Source: an uncultured Bacillota bacterium
GTDB taxonomy: Bacteria; Bacillota; Clostridia; Lachnospirales; Lachnospiraceae
Length of the DNA: 35,514 nucleotides
NCBI GenBank assembly: GCA_905200905.1
Contig: CAJKMA010000026.1
Span: 1-35,514, forward strand
Direction: 5' to 3'
The notes under the pieces were generated by a model. That model worked only from the letters and a program-made list of their open reading frames with translations, ran no database searches and was not told the origin of the DNA. The position numbers were made by a program, and so were the translations under genes. Of this stretch, positions 6,328 through 14,603 are shown piece after piece (the first letter of the stretch is position 1; each line of letters starts with the position of its first letter).

Positions 6328-8094
6328 TTACATTCTTTCAGGGGCATCAAATCCCAAAAGGTCAATACAGGTTTCTAAAACTTCTTTTGTTAAAGTCAAA
6401 AGACGAATCCAAGATTTTTTCTTTTCCTCATCCTCTTCTCCAAGAATTCTAGTCTCATGATAAAAACTGTTAAATGCATTTGCCAAATCATAAATATAAG
6501 AGCAAATTCTATGTGGCGCTTTTTCTTCAAATGCCGGTTCAATCACCGCATTAAATCTTGCTAATTCCAGCATCAGGCTTTTCTCACTAGGATTTACTGC
6601 TTCGTGAATCTCACCTTTTTCCAGACTATTGCCCTCTTCTACATAACGACTTAAAATAGACTTAATTCTTACAATGGTGTACAGAATATATGGGCCTGTA
6701 TTTCCTTCAAAAGAAGTGAAACGGTCAATATCAAAAATATAATCCTTAGATGCCTGGTTTGACAGATCTCCATATTTAATAGCAGACAGACCTACCATCT
6801 GTGCTGTTTTCTCTGCATTTTCATCCTTTACACTGCGGTTGTCCACGATTTTCTTAAACATTTCTTCATTGATTTCCCCAATGAGACGTTCTAAACGCAT
6901 TACACCGCCTTCTCTTGTTTTGAACGGTTTTCCATCCTTGCCATTCATGGTTCCAAATCCCACAAAAGTAAGTTTTGTATTTTCATCTACCATGTTGGCT
7001 TTTTTCGCACAACGGAACACCTGGATAAAATGAAGCTCCTGGCGCTTATCTACCACATAAATGATTTCATCGGGATGAAAATCTTCCATACGCTGTACAA
7101 TCGTAGCTAAATCTGTGGTGTTATAAAGGGATGCTCCGTCTGATTTCAAAATCATACATGGAGGGATCTCTTTGGTATCTGATTCTTCTTTTACATCTAC
7201 AACCAATGCACCCTGATCCACATATGCATAGCCTTCCTCTTTTAAATATTTCACCATATTCGGTATGTAGGCATCTGCATCAGATTCTCCCATCCACAAA
7301 TCAAAGTCTACTTTCAACTTTGCATAATTTTTCTTCAAGTCATTAACAGAAACTTCCATAATATGTTTCCATAAAGCCCGATATCCTCTTCTGCCCTGCT
7401 GTAACTGCAAAGTAGCTTCCAGAGCCTCATTTTTGTAATCTTCATCAACTTTGGATTTTCCGCTGGCGGTTGGATAAATTTCCTCCAGTTCACTTACTGT
7501 AAAAGGCGCTTCCTCTGGATATTCTCCTTCATAGCTTTCATCAAAATACACCAACTCCGGCTTTCTCTTAGACAGTTCTGTAATAATCAGACCCATCTGA
7601 AGTCCCCAGTCTCCCAGATGGACATCCCCAATCACCTTATGGCCTAGGAAACGACCCATTCTCTTAATACTTTCTCCAATAATCGCAGAACGTAAGTGTC
7701 CCACATGAAGAGGTTTTGCAACATTAGGTCCACCGTAATCAATTACAATGGTCTTAGGATTTTTTGCTTCCTCCACAGAAAGTCTGGAATCTTCCAACAT
7801 CTGGTTCAAATAATCTGCCAGAAATGTTTTGTTTACTTTCAGATTAATGAAACCTGGATTCACTGCTTCTACACTTTCAAATACAGGACAGTCCTGCAAT
7901 TTTTCTACCACGCTTCCTGCAATCATAATAGGCGCTTTCCGATAGGTTTTGGCTGCTGCCATAGCACCATTACACTGATATTCACAAAGGTCTGGGCGAT
8001 TGGAAATTGTTACCTTCGCAAAATTCTCATCATATTCACATGCCTTAAAAGCCTCTTTTAAGACCTCTTCAATATATACTGCTAATTTCTTCAT
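6328..8094 (-). CDS. argS: Arginyl-tRNA synthetase
   Basis: A 588-residue class I synthetase that charges tRNA-Arg. The N-terminal Add1-like domain is followed by the HIGH motif as KPLHVGHLRSAIIGE (HVGH at about 130-133). A KMSK equivalent is seen only as FKTREGGVMRL, normal for ArgRS since many lack a canonical KMSK. The alpha-helical anticodon-binding DALR domain makes up the C-terminus. ATG at 8094 (MKKLAVYIEE) has a GGAG ribosome binding site overlapping the degV stop; an upstream TTG at 8118 lies within degV and has no such site. The spacing of 7 bp to degV indicates one operon. No T-box leader was seen. Confidence 0.97.
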   Translation of the reverse strand: MKKLAVYIEEVLKEAFKACEYDENFAKVTISNRPDLCEYQCNGAMAAAKTYRKAPIMIAGSVVEKLQDCPVFESVEAVNPGFINLKVNKTFLADYLNQMLEDSRLSVEEAKNPKTIVIDYGGPNVAKPLHVGHLRSAIIGESIKRMGRFLGHKVIGDVHLGDWGLQMGLIITELSKRKPELVYFDESYEGEYPEEAPFTVSELEEIYPTASGKSKVDEDYKNEALEATLQLQQGRRGYRALWKHIMEVSVNDLKKNYAKLKVDFDLWMGESDADAYIPNMVKYLKEEGYAYVDQGALVVDVKEESDTKEIPPCMILKSDGASLYNTTDLATIVQRMEDFHPDEIIYVVDKRQELHFIQVFRCAKKANMVDENTKLTFVGFGTMNGKDGKPFKTREGGVMRLERLIGEINEEMFKKIVDNRSVKDENAEKTAQMVGLSAIKYGDLSNQASKDYIFDIDRFTSFEGNTGPYILYTIVRIKSILSRYVEEGNSLEKGEIHEAVNPSEKSLMLELARFNAVIEPAFEEKAPHRICSYIYDLANAFNSFYHETRILGEEDEEKKKSWIRLLTLTKEVLETCIDLLGFDAPERM

Positions 8095-8101
8095 AAACTT
8101 T

Positions 8102-8977
8102 TCACTCCGTATCTGCAATTTTTGTCGCTGCCACAGCTAAAGCTCCTGGTCCAATATGACAGGAAACACTCAAAGATAATGGCGCCATATAAATCTCATA
8201 GCCTGGAAACTGCTCTTGCAATTCTTTTTTCCACTCCATAGCTTCTTCTTCATTTCCTGCATAAGCAGCCTGAAGCGCCATGCGTCCCTGTTTTGCATAC
8301 TCCTGAAATCTACCTTCCAAATCTGATTTCATAGCCTGAAGCATAATGCTCTTTGCTTTCTTTTTTCCTCTGGCTTTGGAAAAAGCGTCCAGTTTATCTC
8401 CCTGAATCTGAAGCACTGGTTTCAAATTTAGCACAGTTCCAAGAGCTGCTGCTGCCGGAGTGATTCTGCCACCTTTCTTTAAATATTTCAAAGTTTCAAG
8501 AGTAATATAAATACTGGATTCCTGTTTTTCCTTCTCCAGCACCTCTTTAATTTCTGCACCAGTCTTGCCCGCTTTTGCCAACGCAATGGCGTCCAGAACA
8601 GACTGTCTCTGAGTAACAGAGATCCTCTGGTTATCCACTACATGAACCCTGCCATGATATTCTTTTGCAAGCACCATAGCAGTTTCACAGGAATTGCTAA
8701 GCCCGCTAGACATTGGAATATGAACAACTTCTTCTGCTTCCAAAAGCAGTTTTTCCCACAATTCCATAACATCTGCAGGTGTCGGCTGAGATGTAGAAAT
8801 ATTGGCATCTTCCCCTAACTTCTCATAAAATTCTTCCTGAGACAAGGTGATATCTTCATAAAACAATTCTTCATTAATATAAAAAGGCATAGGAAGCACA
8901 GAAATTCCAAGCTCTTTTGCCTCTGACTGTGTAATTCCACTATTACTGTCTGTTACAATTACAACTTTATTCTTCAC
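8102..8977 (-). CDS. DegV family fatty-acid-binding protein
   Basis: A protein of 291 residues starting NKVVIVTDSNSGI, the typical DegV opening. The family (FakB in staphylococci) binds a fatty acid and presents it to the kinase FakA for phosphorylation and entry into phospholipid synthesis. STSQPTPADVMELW, HIPMSSGLSNS (head-group binding), LETLKYLKKGGRI and the terminal GPGALAVA are visible. I prefer the GTG start at 8977: GGGAG lies 10 nt upstream and a good promoter ends near 9017, whereas the longest frame (to 9097) would begin upstream of that promoter. The stop overlaps the argS ribosome binding site. No fakA-like kinase is nearby, so the fatty-acid role rests on the family only. Confidence 0.88.
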   Translation of the reverse strand: MKNKVVIVTDSNSGITQSEAKELGISVLPMPFYINEELFYEDITLSQEEFYEKLGEDANISTSQPTPADVMELWEKLLLEAEEVVHIPMSSGLSNSCETAMVLAKEYHGRVHVVDNQRISVTQRQSVLDAIALAKAGKTGAEIKEVLEKEKQESSIYITLETLKYLKKGGRITPAAAALGTVLNLKPVLQIQGDKLDAFSKARGKKKAKSIMLQAMKSDLEGRFQEYAKQGRMALQAAYAGNEEEAMEWKKELQEQFPGYEIYMAPLSLSVSCHIGPGALAVAATKIADTE

Positions 8978-9016
8978 TGATTGGTGACTCCCTTTCTTTT
9001 TCAAATCATTATGAAA

Positions 9017-9045
9017 ATCATACCATAGAGCATCCAGGAATACAA
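9017..9045 (-). promoter_or_regulatory. degV-argS promoter
   Basis: Minus-strand -35 TTGTAT (9045-9040), a 17-bp spacer, -10 TATGAT (9022-9017). The predicted start near 9010 supports translation from the GTG at 8977. It diverges from the LUD-domain gene that starts at 9111. Confidence 0.65.
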
Positions 9046-9110
9046 TCTCTTTTTCTTTCTCTTTCCTCACATCCGTGATAAAATAGAAAAAAAGCAAAGG
9101 AGGAACCTAT

Positions 9111-9746
9111 ATGTCATACAAAACTCAATCTTATGCAAATACTGCAGCGTCTATTATAAAAAATCTGGAAAAACGCAATATGACCGGATATTACTGCGAG
9201 ACAGCCGCACAGGCCAGGGACCTGGTCCAACAACTGATTCCAAAGCAGGCAACCATATCAAGCGGCGGTTCTGAAACCCTGGAAGAAACCGGTATTATGA
9301 AACTGATTCAGTCTTCTGATTATCAATTTATTGACCGCAAGACAGCAAAAACCCCAGAAGAAGCCCGTCTCCTCTATGGAAAAATTGTTACCGCAGACTA
9401 TTTTCTCACTAGTACTAATGCCATTACCTTTGATGGAGAATTGATTAATGTAGATGGAAATGGAAACCGCGTTGCCTGTCTCATTCAGGGACCTTCCCAT
9501 GTCCTAGTCATTGTTGGCATGAATAAAGTTGTTCCAACCCAGGAAGATGGTATTCGCAGAGTACGCAATATCGCTGCCCCACCAAACGCCATTCGTGTAG
9601 GAGCCCAGACACCTTGTACAAAAACTGGCATGTGCAGTGATTGTCAAAGCCCTGACTGTATCTGCTGTCACACAGTCATTACACGTCACTCCCGTCACAA
9701 AGGCCGTATCAGCGTCATCCTCATTGGCGAAGAATACGGATTTTAA
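9111..9746 (+). CDS. LUD-domain (YkgG/LutC-like, DUF162) protein
   Basis: A 211-residue LUD-domain protein. Relatives (LutC/LutB) belong to L-lactate oxidation complexes, but single-gene LUD proteins of this length are widespread in Clostridia with unknown role. Visible are SSGGSETLEETGI at 50-62, DYFLTSTNAIT near 96-106, the glycine-rich GPSHVLVIVGMNKVV near 127-141 and, at the C-terminus, a cysteine cluster (Cys169, 175, 178, 183, 185, 186) that could bind an iron-sulfur centre or zinc. AGGAGG lies before ATG 9111. The gene stands alone, divergent from degV, and ends at a long bidirectional terminator. No lactate permease or lutA/lutB partner is in the window, so a lactate function is not established. 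Confidence 0.85.
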   Translation: MSYKTQSYANTAASIIKNLEKRNMTGYYCETAAQARDLVQQLIPKQATISSGGSETLEETGIMKLIQSSDYQFIDRKTAKTPEEARLLYGKIVTADYFLTSTNAITFDGELINVDGNGNRVACLIQGPSHVLVIVGMNKVVPTQEDGIRRVRNIAAPPNAIRVGAQTPCTKTGMCSDCQSPDCICCHTVITRHSRHKGRISVILIGEEYGF

Positions 9747-9780
9747 ACAGGATATCCGTTTTCCATAATTTTATTAACGC

Positions 9781-9832
9781 AAAAAGGAATTATTGTATGA
9801 AATATCTGTCATTTCATACAATAATTCCTTTT
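9781..9832. terminator. Bidirectional terminator between the convergent LUD and ABC-permease genes
   Basis: A perfect 22-bp inverted repeat (9782-9803 with 9811-9832) with a 7-nt loop, flanked by A-runs and T-runs. On the plus strand it ends TTTT followed by CTCTT; on the minus strand it ends TTTTTGCG. It serves the LUD gene and the exporter operon, whose stop codon is at 9836. Confidence 0.92.
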
Positions 9833-9835
9833 CTC

Positions 9836-11089
9836 TTACATTCTGCGCAATGCTTCAATAGGGCTTAAATTCGCTGCTTTAATGGATGGCAGAAGTCCAA
9901 ATACAATTCCAATCACTGTGGAGAAAATCACTGCTCCTACTGCTGCCGGAATACTGATAACCATAGGCGTTCCTGACATCTTTGCAATGATGGCTGCCAA
10001 AGCAATTCCTCCAAATACACCTAAGATTCCTCCAATACTGGTAAGTACAGATGCCTCGGTGAGAAACTGTCCTAAAATTCTCTTCTTATTCGCTCCAATG
10101 GCTTTTTTCAGTCCGATTTCTCCTGTCCGTTCTGTAACAGATACCAACATAATATTCATAACGCCAATTCCCCCTACTAACAGGGAAATACTGGCAATCC
10201 ACAACAACTGCCGATTGGTGCTTTCACTAATCTGCTGCAGTCCTTTTGCCTTTTCCATCATGTCTTTTGCCTTATATGCAATAGTTCCTGTAACAGAGGT
10301 AATGGAAGCATTCAAAATTTCTGCTGTTTTCTTTCCAGCAGCACTCATCTCTTCTGGGGATGGCGCTTTTACAGATACCTGCTGTGGTTCATCATACTGA
10401 TAAACAATGGGCCAAGATGCATCTGGCATAAACACAATACCACTGCTGTTGCTATAGTATGTATAATATTCTTCCTGGCTATTAATGACTGGTTCATATT
10501 CTTGTGTTTTCTTTATCACACCAATAACGGTAAAGGGTTCTCCTTTGATTTCAATGGTTTTCCCGATTTCCTGTCCCTTTTCAAAAAAACTTCCAGAAGC
10601 TGTTTCATCAATCATTACCACTTTTCTATAGTTCTGATAGTCTTCTTTAGAAAATCCGCGCCCACGAATAATCTGATATCCACACACATCCAGATAATCC
10701 TGGTCAATTCCCAGCACACTTCCGCCATCCATACCCTTGTTCTGATAAAAAATTCCATCTGCATACATTCTGGACTGATATAAGGTAACGCCATCTACTT
10801 CTTCTAAGTCCAGAATCTCTTTCTTCTGTTCCTTGGTAATGACTGGCACACCTGCTGGAATCCCCTGATATTCTATCTGATATTCCCCACCATTTTCACT
10901 TAAGAAAACCTCAACCACATTATCGCCTTCTCCTATGAGGTTTTTCTTAATCTGCTCATTTGTACCCTTAATGGTTGACACAATAGAAATCAAAGATGCA
11001 ATACCAATGATAATACCTAACATGGTCAGAAAGGAACGCATCTTATGTGCCCAGATTCCCTGAAAGGATAATCTAATATTTTCAATCAT
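9836..11089 (-). CDS. ABC transporter permease, MacB/FtsX type
   Basis: A 417-residue permease. A first transmembrane helix (MLGIIIGIASLISIVSTI, about 23-40) follows the opening IRLSFQGIWAHKMRSFLT; a large extracytoplasmic MacB-type domain covers about 45-280; three more helices carry the FtsX signature (GGIGVMNIMLVSVTERTGEIGLKKAIGA, about 307-334) and the chain ends SIKAANLSPIEALRRM. Such permeases form the membrane half of MacB-type pumps for peptides, antibiotics or lipoproteins, with an ATPase made as a separate protein in Firmicutes. Here the two upstream genes are both adaptors and no ATPase is present. ATG at 11089 follows GAGAGG; the gap to the upstream gene is 21 bp. Confidence 0.92.
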   Translation of the reverse strand: MIENIRLSFQGIWAHKMRSFLTMLGIIIGIASLISIVSTIKGTNEQIKKNLIGEGDNVVEVFLSENGGEYQIEYQGIPAGVPVITKEQKKEILDLEEVDGVTLYQSRMYADGIFYQNKGMDGGSVLGIDQDYLDVCGYQIIRGRGFSKEDYQNYRKVVMIDETASGSFFEKGQEIGKTIEIKGEPFTVIGVIKKTQEYEPVINSQEEYYTYYSNSSGIVFMPDASWPIVYQYDEPQQVSVKAPSPEEMSAAGKKTAEILNASITSVTGTIAYKAKDMMEKAKGLQQISESTNRQLLWIASISLLVGGIGVMNIMLVSVTERTGEIGLKKAIGANKKRILGQFLTEASVLTSIGGILGVFGGIALAAIIAKMSGTPMVISIPAAVGAVIFSTVIGIVFGLLPSIKAANLSPIEALRRM

Positions 11090-11110
11090 TTATCTGCTTT
11101 CCTCTCTTTC

Positions 11111-13009
11111 TTAATAATAACCACTATACAATTCTTCCAAGGTGGACTTCTTCGTCTTGGCACCTTCTTTTACTTTTTTCCCATATGGAAATGCCACATA
11201 ATCCTCCTTGGTAATCCCCTCTTTAATTTCAACAAGAGAGCCATAGAATGTCCTTCCTGTACGTACTACCTGTTTCACCAGTTTTCCATTTTTTCCTGCT
11301 TTAAGAACATAATCTTCTCCGTCTTTACTTCGGACATATTCCTTACTCAGAAAAATTCCGGTAATTTCACCATCCTCTTGAGGCAAATCCATGGTCACCA
11401 TTTCATTATCTTTGAGACCTGTACTATCCTGGATAAAAGCAGTAAAAGGATAATAAGTAACTTCTCGGTTGTTGTACATCATATAATCATCTGCAGGATA
11501 AGGAGAAACCTCTTTAATCTCTGCCTCAAAAGGCATCATGGATTCATAAGCCATGCCGGAAAGCATCTGTCCTGGTTTAACTGTCTTTAACATATCTTCG
11601 CCTACATAGCCTTTAATGTAAACGCCTCCTGTGCTTTCTATTACAATAAACGGTTCACCATCAATTTCACCTTTTGCTGGATCTCCTACCTTTTTCACAA
11701 TACCATTTAAGGTGCTGTGAATGGTTTCATCCTGAAGCTGCTGTTCTACTTTTTTTATCTTAATATCAGCTTCTCTGATATCAAGACCTGCTGTGGCAAT
11801 TTCCTGTTCTTTTTCACGAATAGCCTTTTTCATGTCTTCTGGAGAGTATCCTCCAATAATATCTCCACCTGGTGTTGGGATAAAAATTCCTCCATCTAAA
11901 TCCTCCAGACCTGGATTATTGGGAATTGGAACCTCCTCCCATTCTGCCAGACCTAATTTTGCACGGTACCAAGTAGATGGTGTAAATTTCTTCTCTATTT
12001 TTTCACCATAAATTGTTATTTGTGCTAATAAAGTCCCATCTTCTTTATCCTCTGTACGCTGTTCCAGCACACAGGTAAGGGGAGCTTCCTCTTTTTCTTC
12101 TCCACCTCGAAAACCGGCAATATGATTTAAAAAAGCGCCTTGCACCCATACATCTTTTTCACAGAGAAAATACAATACTTCTCCTTCCTGTTTGTATGGT
12201 TTTGCAGTTTCTACAACCACATGCTCCTCTGGCTTGGGAGGAATCGGGTCGGTAAGACTGGTATCCCAGTAAAGACGACTGTAGGCAATGGATTCTTCTT
12301 CTGGTGCCTCTGGTTCTTCTGGAGTTTCTCCACCGTCTGGATTCTCAGGTGTTTCCCCACCGTCTGGATTCTGGGGTGTCTCCCCTCCGTCTGGGTTCTG
12401 AGGTGTTTCCCCTCCATCTGGATTCTGAGGTGTTTCTCCCCCGTCTGGTGTTTCCTGATTCTCATTATTTTCCTGGCTTTCACCTTCCGGAGGATTTTGT
12501 GGTGTTTCTGGCGTTTCCTCACTTGGAGGTGTAGATGTTGTTTCTACAAGTCTCCACTGCTTATTGCTATCCCCCAGAAATTCCAATTCGTAGTTCTGAT
12601 TTGCCGCCACGGAGCTCATCTTTCCATTTTTTAAGTCTTTTAATTCCTGCTCTAGTCCTTTTTTCTTTACTTCCAGCTGTTGTTTATTCAGTTTTTCCAT
12701 CTCCAGGTCGATGTTCACTAGAGTCATATCATAAGTTAAAAGTGGATCTCCCTCTTTTACTTCCTGTCCCTCTGTTACGTGTACCTTGGATACAATTTGT
12801 TTATCCAAAAGTCGCACCTGCTGGGATGCATTGGAGGATACGGACCCTTCCAGGCTAGTGGTGTCATTCCAGACCTGCTGTGCTAGTTCTTCCATAGAAT
12901 AAACCGGAATGGTTCCTTTCTGAAAATGGCTTACGCCAAACCAGATGCCTGCTCCAAGAACCAAAACAGCGCCACCACTTACAGCTGCGATTTTTATTTT
13001 TTTCTTCAT
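11111..13009 (-). CDS. HlyD/MacA-type adaptor with a large repeat-containing insertion
   Basis: A 632-residue membrane-anchored adaptor for the neighbouring permease. An N-terminal helix (7-25) anchors it; a first half-motif of the lipoyl-like domain (KVHVTEGQEVKEGDPLLTYD, 75-94) leads into a coiled coil (about 100-130). The second coiled coil (390-430) and closing lipoyl half (IHSTLNGIVKKVG, 430-442) come about 260 residues later, followed by beta-barrel domains to about 620. Between them lies an inserted region: a Pro/Glu/Gly-rich segment with about 4.5 copies of GGETPQNPD (188-230) and a possible small folded domain (about 240-345). Ordinary adaptors are 350-450 residues. The stop and the permease start are 21 bp apart. 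Confidence 0.85.
   Translation of the reverse strand: MKKKIKIAAVSGGAVLVLGAGIWFGVSHFQKGTIPVYSMEELAQQVWNDTTSLEGSVSSNASQQVRLLDKQIVSKVHVTEGQEVKEGDPLLTYDMTLVNIDLEMEKLNKQQLEVKKKGLEQELKDLKNGKMSSVAANQNYELEFLGDSNKQWRLVETTSTPPSEETPETPQNPPEGESQENNENQETPDGGETPQNPDGGETPQNPDGGETPQNPDGGETPENPDGGETPEEPEAPEEESIAYSRLYWDTSLTDPIPPKPEEHVVVETAKPYKQEGEVLYFLCEKDVWVQGAFLNHIAGFRGGEEKEEAPLTCVLEQRTEDKEDGTLLAQITIYGEKIEKKFTPSTWYRAKLGLAEWEEVPIPNNPGLEDLDGGIFIPTPGGDIIGGYSPEDMKKAIREKEQEIATAGLDIREADIKIKKVEQQLQDETIHSTLNGIVKKVGDPAKGEIDGEPFIVIESTGGVYIKGYVGEDMLKTVKPGQMLSGMAYESMMPFEAEIKEVSPYPADDYMMYNNREVTYYPFTAFIQDSTGLKDNEMVTMDLPQEDGEITGIFLSKEYVRSKDGEDYVLKAGKNGKLVKQVVRTGRTFYGSLVEIKEGITKEDYVAFPYGKKVKEGAKTKKSTLEELYSGYY
12324..12458 (-). 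repeat. 27-bp tandem repeat encoding GGETPQNPD
   Basis: Four full 27-bp units (12324-12350, 12351-12377, 12378-12404, 12405-12431) and a partial fifth to 12458. Differences between units are largely synonymous or conservative, such as Q for E, so the peptide repeat seems to be kept by selection. Copy number is likely variable between strains. Confidence 0.85.
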
Positions 13010-13026
13010 ACCCTCACCCTTTCTTC

Positions 13027-14367
13027 TTATATTCCGGTTTCCCCGCCTTCTTCCGGCTGAACCTCTTCCTCTGGAAGGGCATCTTCTTCTGGCAGCGCTT
13101 CTGCATCTTCTGGCAGCATCTCTTCCTCTGGGAGACCTTCACCCTCCTCCGGTAATGCTTCCGGTGCATCCTGCTGTGTCATACCTTCTGCCGGATCATG
13201 GGTAGTTTTCATTCCTTCTTTTAAGAACTCCTGGGGATATGCTACATAATCAGATTCTTCCAGCCCATTTTCAATCTTATATTGCATCATATTTTCATCA
13301 TAAGTTCCAACAACAACAACACGTTTTTCCAAAGTTCCTTTTTCTGTTTCTGCCCAAACATAAGGTTTCTTTTCCAAATCTGTCAAAAAAGCCTCGTCCA
13401 GCCAGATACCTTCTTCCCGTTCCTGCATTCCATTATCCTGTTCAATATAAACATGCTGACCAAGCAAAAGTCCATCCGAAGCATCCAGCTCTACATAAAA
13501 CGGATAGGATGTTGACGTTGTCTGAGAAGCATCTTCTGAAGACATTCCGTACATCATATTGCTATTGCTGTTATTTGGATTTTTTGTATCCACAGCAGTA
13601 TAAGTTCCATGCCAAATAAGGTTTTCATCCACTCTGGAACGAATAATTGCCCTGGCTCCCTCTACTACCAGAGAAGCATTCTGTTCATTGACCTTTCCTT
13701 TGACCCGATACTCTCCTGTAGCCAGAATGGTAATAAATGCCTGACCAGAACCACTGTACATAGACATTTCCTGAGAATTTTGTCCATTATTTACAGCCTT
13801 TACAACACCTTTCATTTCACTAGTAACGGTAGCATTATCAATTTTACTTTTTAACTGGTTCATTTCTACTTCTTTTGCTTTGCGCTCATACTCGCTCTTC
13901 TTCAAGTCCATTTCTGCTGTCTGAATCTGTGTTGTATAGGAAAGCTGCTCATCCGAAGATGCCTTCTTTTTCTCTTTTTGAAGCTGGGCAATCTGCGCTT
14001 TTAAATTTTCCATATTTCCAGCAGCCCTCTCCAAATCCAACTGTGCCTGCTGCAGTTCTGTTTCTGTAGTTGTGGTATCATATGTAAACAGCTTAGTTCC
14101 CACATCTACCTCGTCTCCTGCTTTTACGAAAACTTCCTTTACTTCCCGTTCTCCATCTTTTTGAATATCCAAAGTTTTCTGTGATTCTACCACGCCTGCT
14201 AATCTCTGGATACCCGACATTTGATTCATAGAAGAAATGCTCATCACATATGCCATTTCTTCCCCATCTGCATGCTTTTTCTTTTGAGCGAAAATAATTC
14301 CCGCTGCCAGTCCGCCTATACACACTATTGCACAAGCCGCTGCAATCCATATTTGTTTTTTCTTCAT
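13027..14367 (-). CDS. HlyD/MacA-type membrane-fusion adaptor with acidic tail
   Basis: A 446-residue adaptor. One N-terminal transmembrane helix (7-27) anchors an extracytoplasmic chain: lipoyl half (EVFVKAGDEVDVGTKLFTYD, 78-97), a coiled-coil hairpin (about 101-176), the returning half (ATVTSEMKGVVKAV, 179-192), and beta-barrel domains up to about 390. The last 45 residues (about 402-446) are an acidic tail of LPEE-like repeats. It is the first gene of a three-gene unit, 17 bp from the second adaptor. The region upstream has a recognisable promoter; ATG 14367 follows AGAGGT. The family couples an inner permease to an outer partner or to the substrate; in a one-membrane cell the adaptor probably handles release through the wall. 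Confidence 0.88.
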   Translation of the reverse strand: MKKKQIWIAAACAIVCIGGLAAGIIFAQKKKHADGEEMAYVMSISSMNQMSGIQRLAGVVESQKTLDIQKDGEREVKEVFVKAGDEVDVGTKLFTYDTTTTETELQQAQLDLERAAGNMENLKAQIAQLQKEKKKASSDEQLSYTTQIQTAEMDLKKSEYERKAKEVEMNQLKSKIDNATVTSEMKGVVKAVNNGQNSQEMSMYSGSGQAFITILATGEYRVKGKVNEQNASLVVEGARAIIRSRVDENLIWHGTYTAVDTKNPNNSNSNMMYGMSSEDASQTTSTSYPFYVELDASDGLLLGQHVYIEQDNGMQEREEGIWLDEAFLTDLEKKPYVWAETEKGTLEKRVVVVGTYDENMMQYKIENGLEESDYVAYPQEFLKEGMKTTHDPAEGMTQQDAPEALPEEGEGLPEEEMLPEDAEALPEEDALPEEEVQPEEGGETGI

Positions 14368-14432
14368 AAATTACCTCTTTTCCCTTTTCGTTACATATGC
14401 TGTTGTTGCAATTCTATCCATTTATACAATAG

Positions 14433-14461
14433 AGTATATCAAAAAATCCACAAAATGTCTT
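14433..14461 (-). promoter_or_regulatory. Promoter of the adaptor-adaptor-permease unit
   Basis: Minus-strand -35 AAGACA (14461-14456), a 17-bp spacer, -10 TATACT (14438-14433), about 60 nt upstream of the first adaptor start. The -35 matches only the GACA part of the consensus, so regulation by an activator is possible. Confidence 0.5.
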
Positions 14462-14536
14462 TGAAATTTTCTTTAAAATTTACAGGATTTTTTACAATTT
14501 TCTTTCAATATTATCTCTGAGTGTTACAGCATTATG

Positions 14537-14565
14537 TTGCATGCCCTATGATTTTTTGATAAAAT
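14537..14565 (+). promoter_or_regulatory. Promoter of the lipoprotein gene
   Basis: Plus-strand -35 TTGCAT (14537-14542), a 17-bp spacer, -10 TAAAAT (14560-14565), with the start codon at 14604. It diverges from the exporter promoter about 75 bp away. Confidence 0.55.
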
Positions 14566-14603
14566 GTTAAAAAATATGATAAATATGTGGGAGAACTGCA
14601 GAT

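Noticed and set aside
8095..9110. T-box leader for the argS unit, and likewise before hisS-aspS
   Set aside because: No T-box core (AGGGTGG-ACCGCG type) was seen on the minus strand upstream of either; both synthetase units sit directly behind other genes.
12324..12458. Regular repeat that might suggest a CRISPR array
   Set aside because: The 27-bp units touch each other without spacers and encode a regular peptide repeat inside an adaptor gene.
12140..12634. Long plus-strand frame (164 codons) and other open frames across the adaptor insertion
   Set aside because: They arise from the 27-bp repeat and its biased composition, which keeps several frames open. No ribosome binding site or motif supports them.
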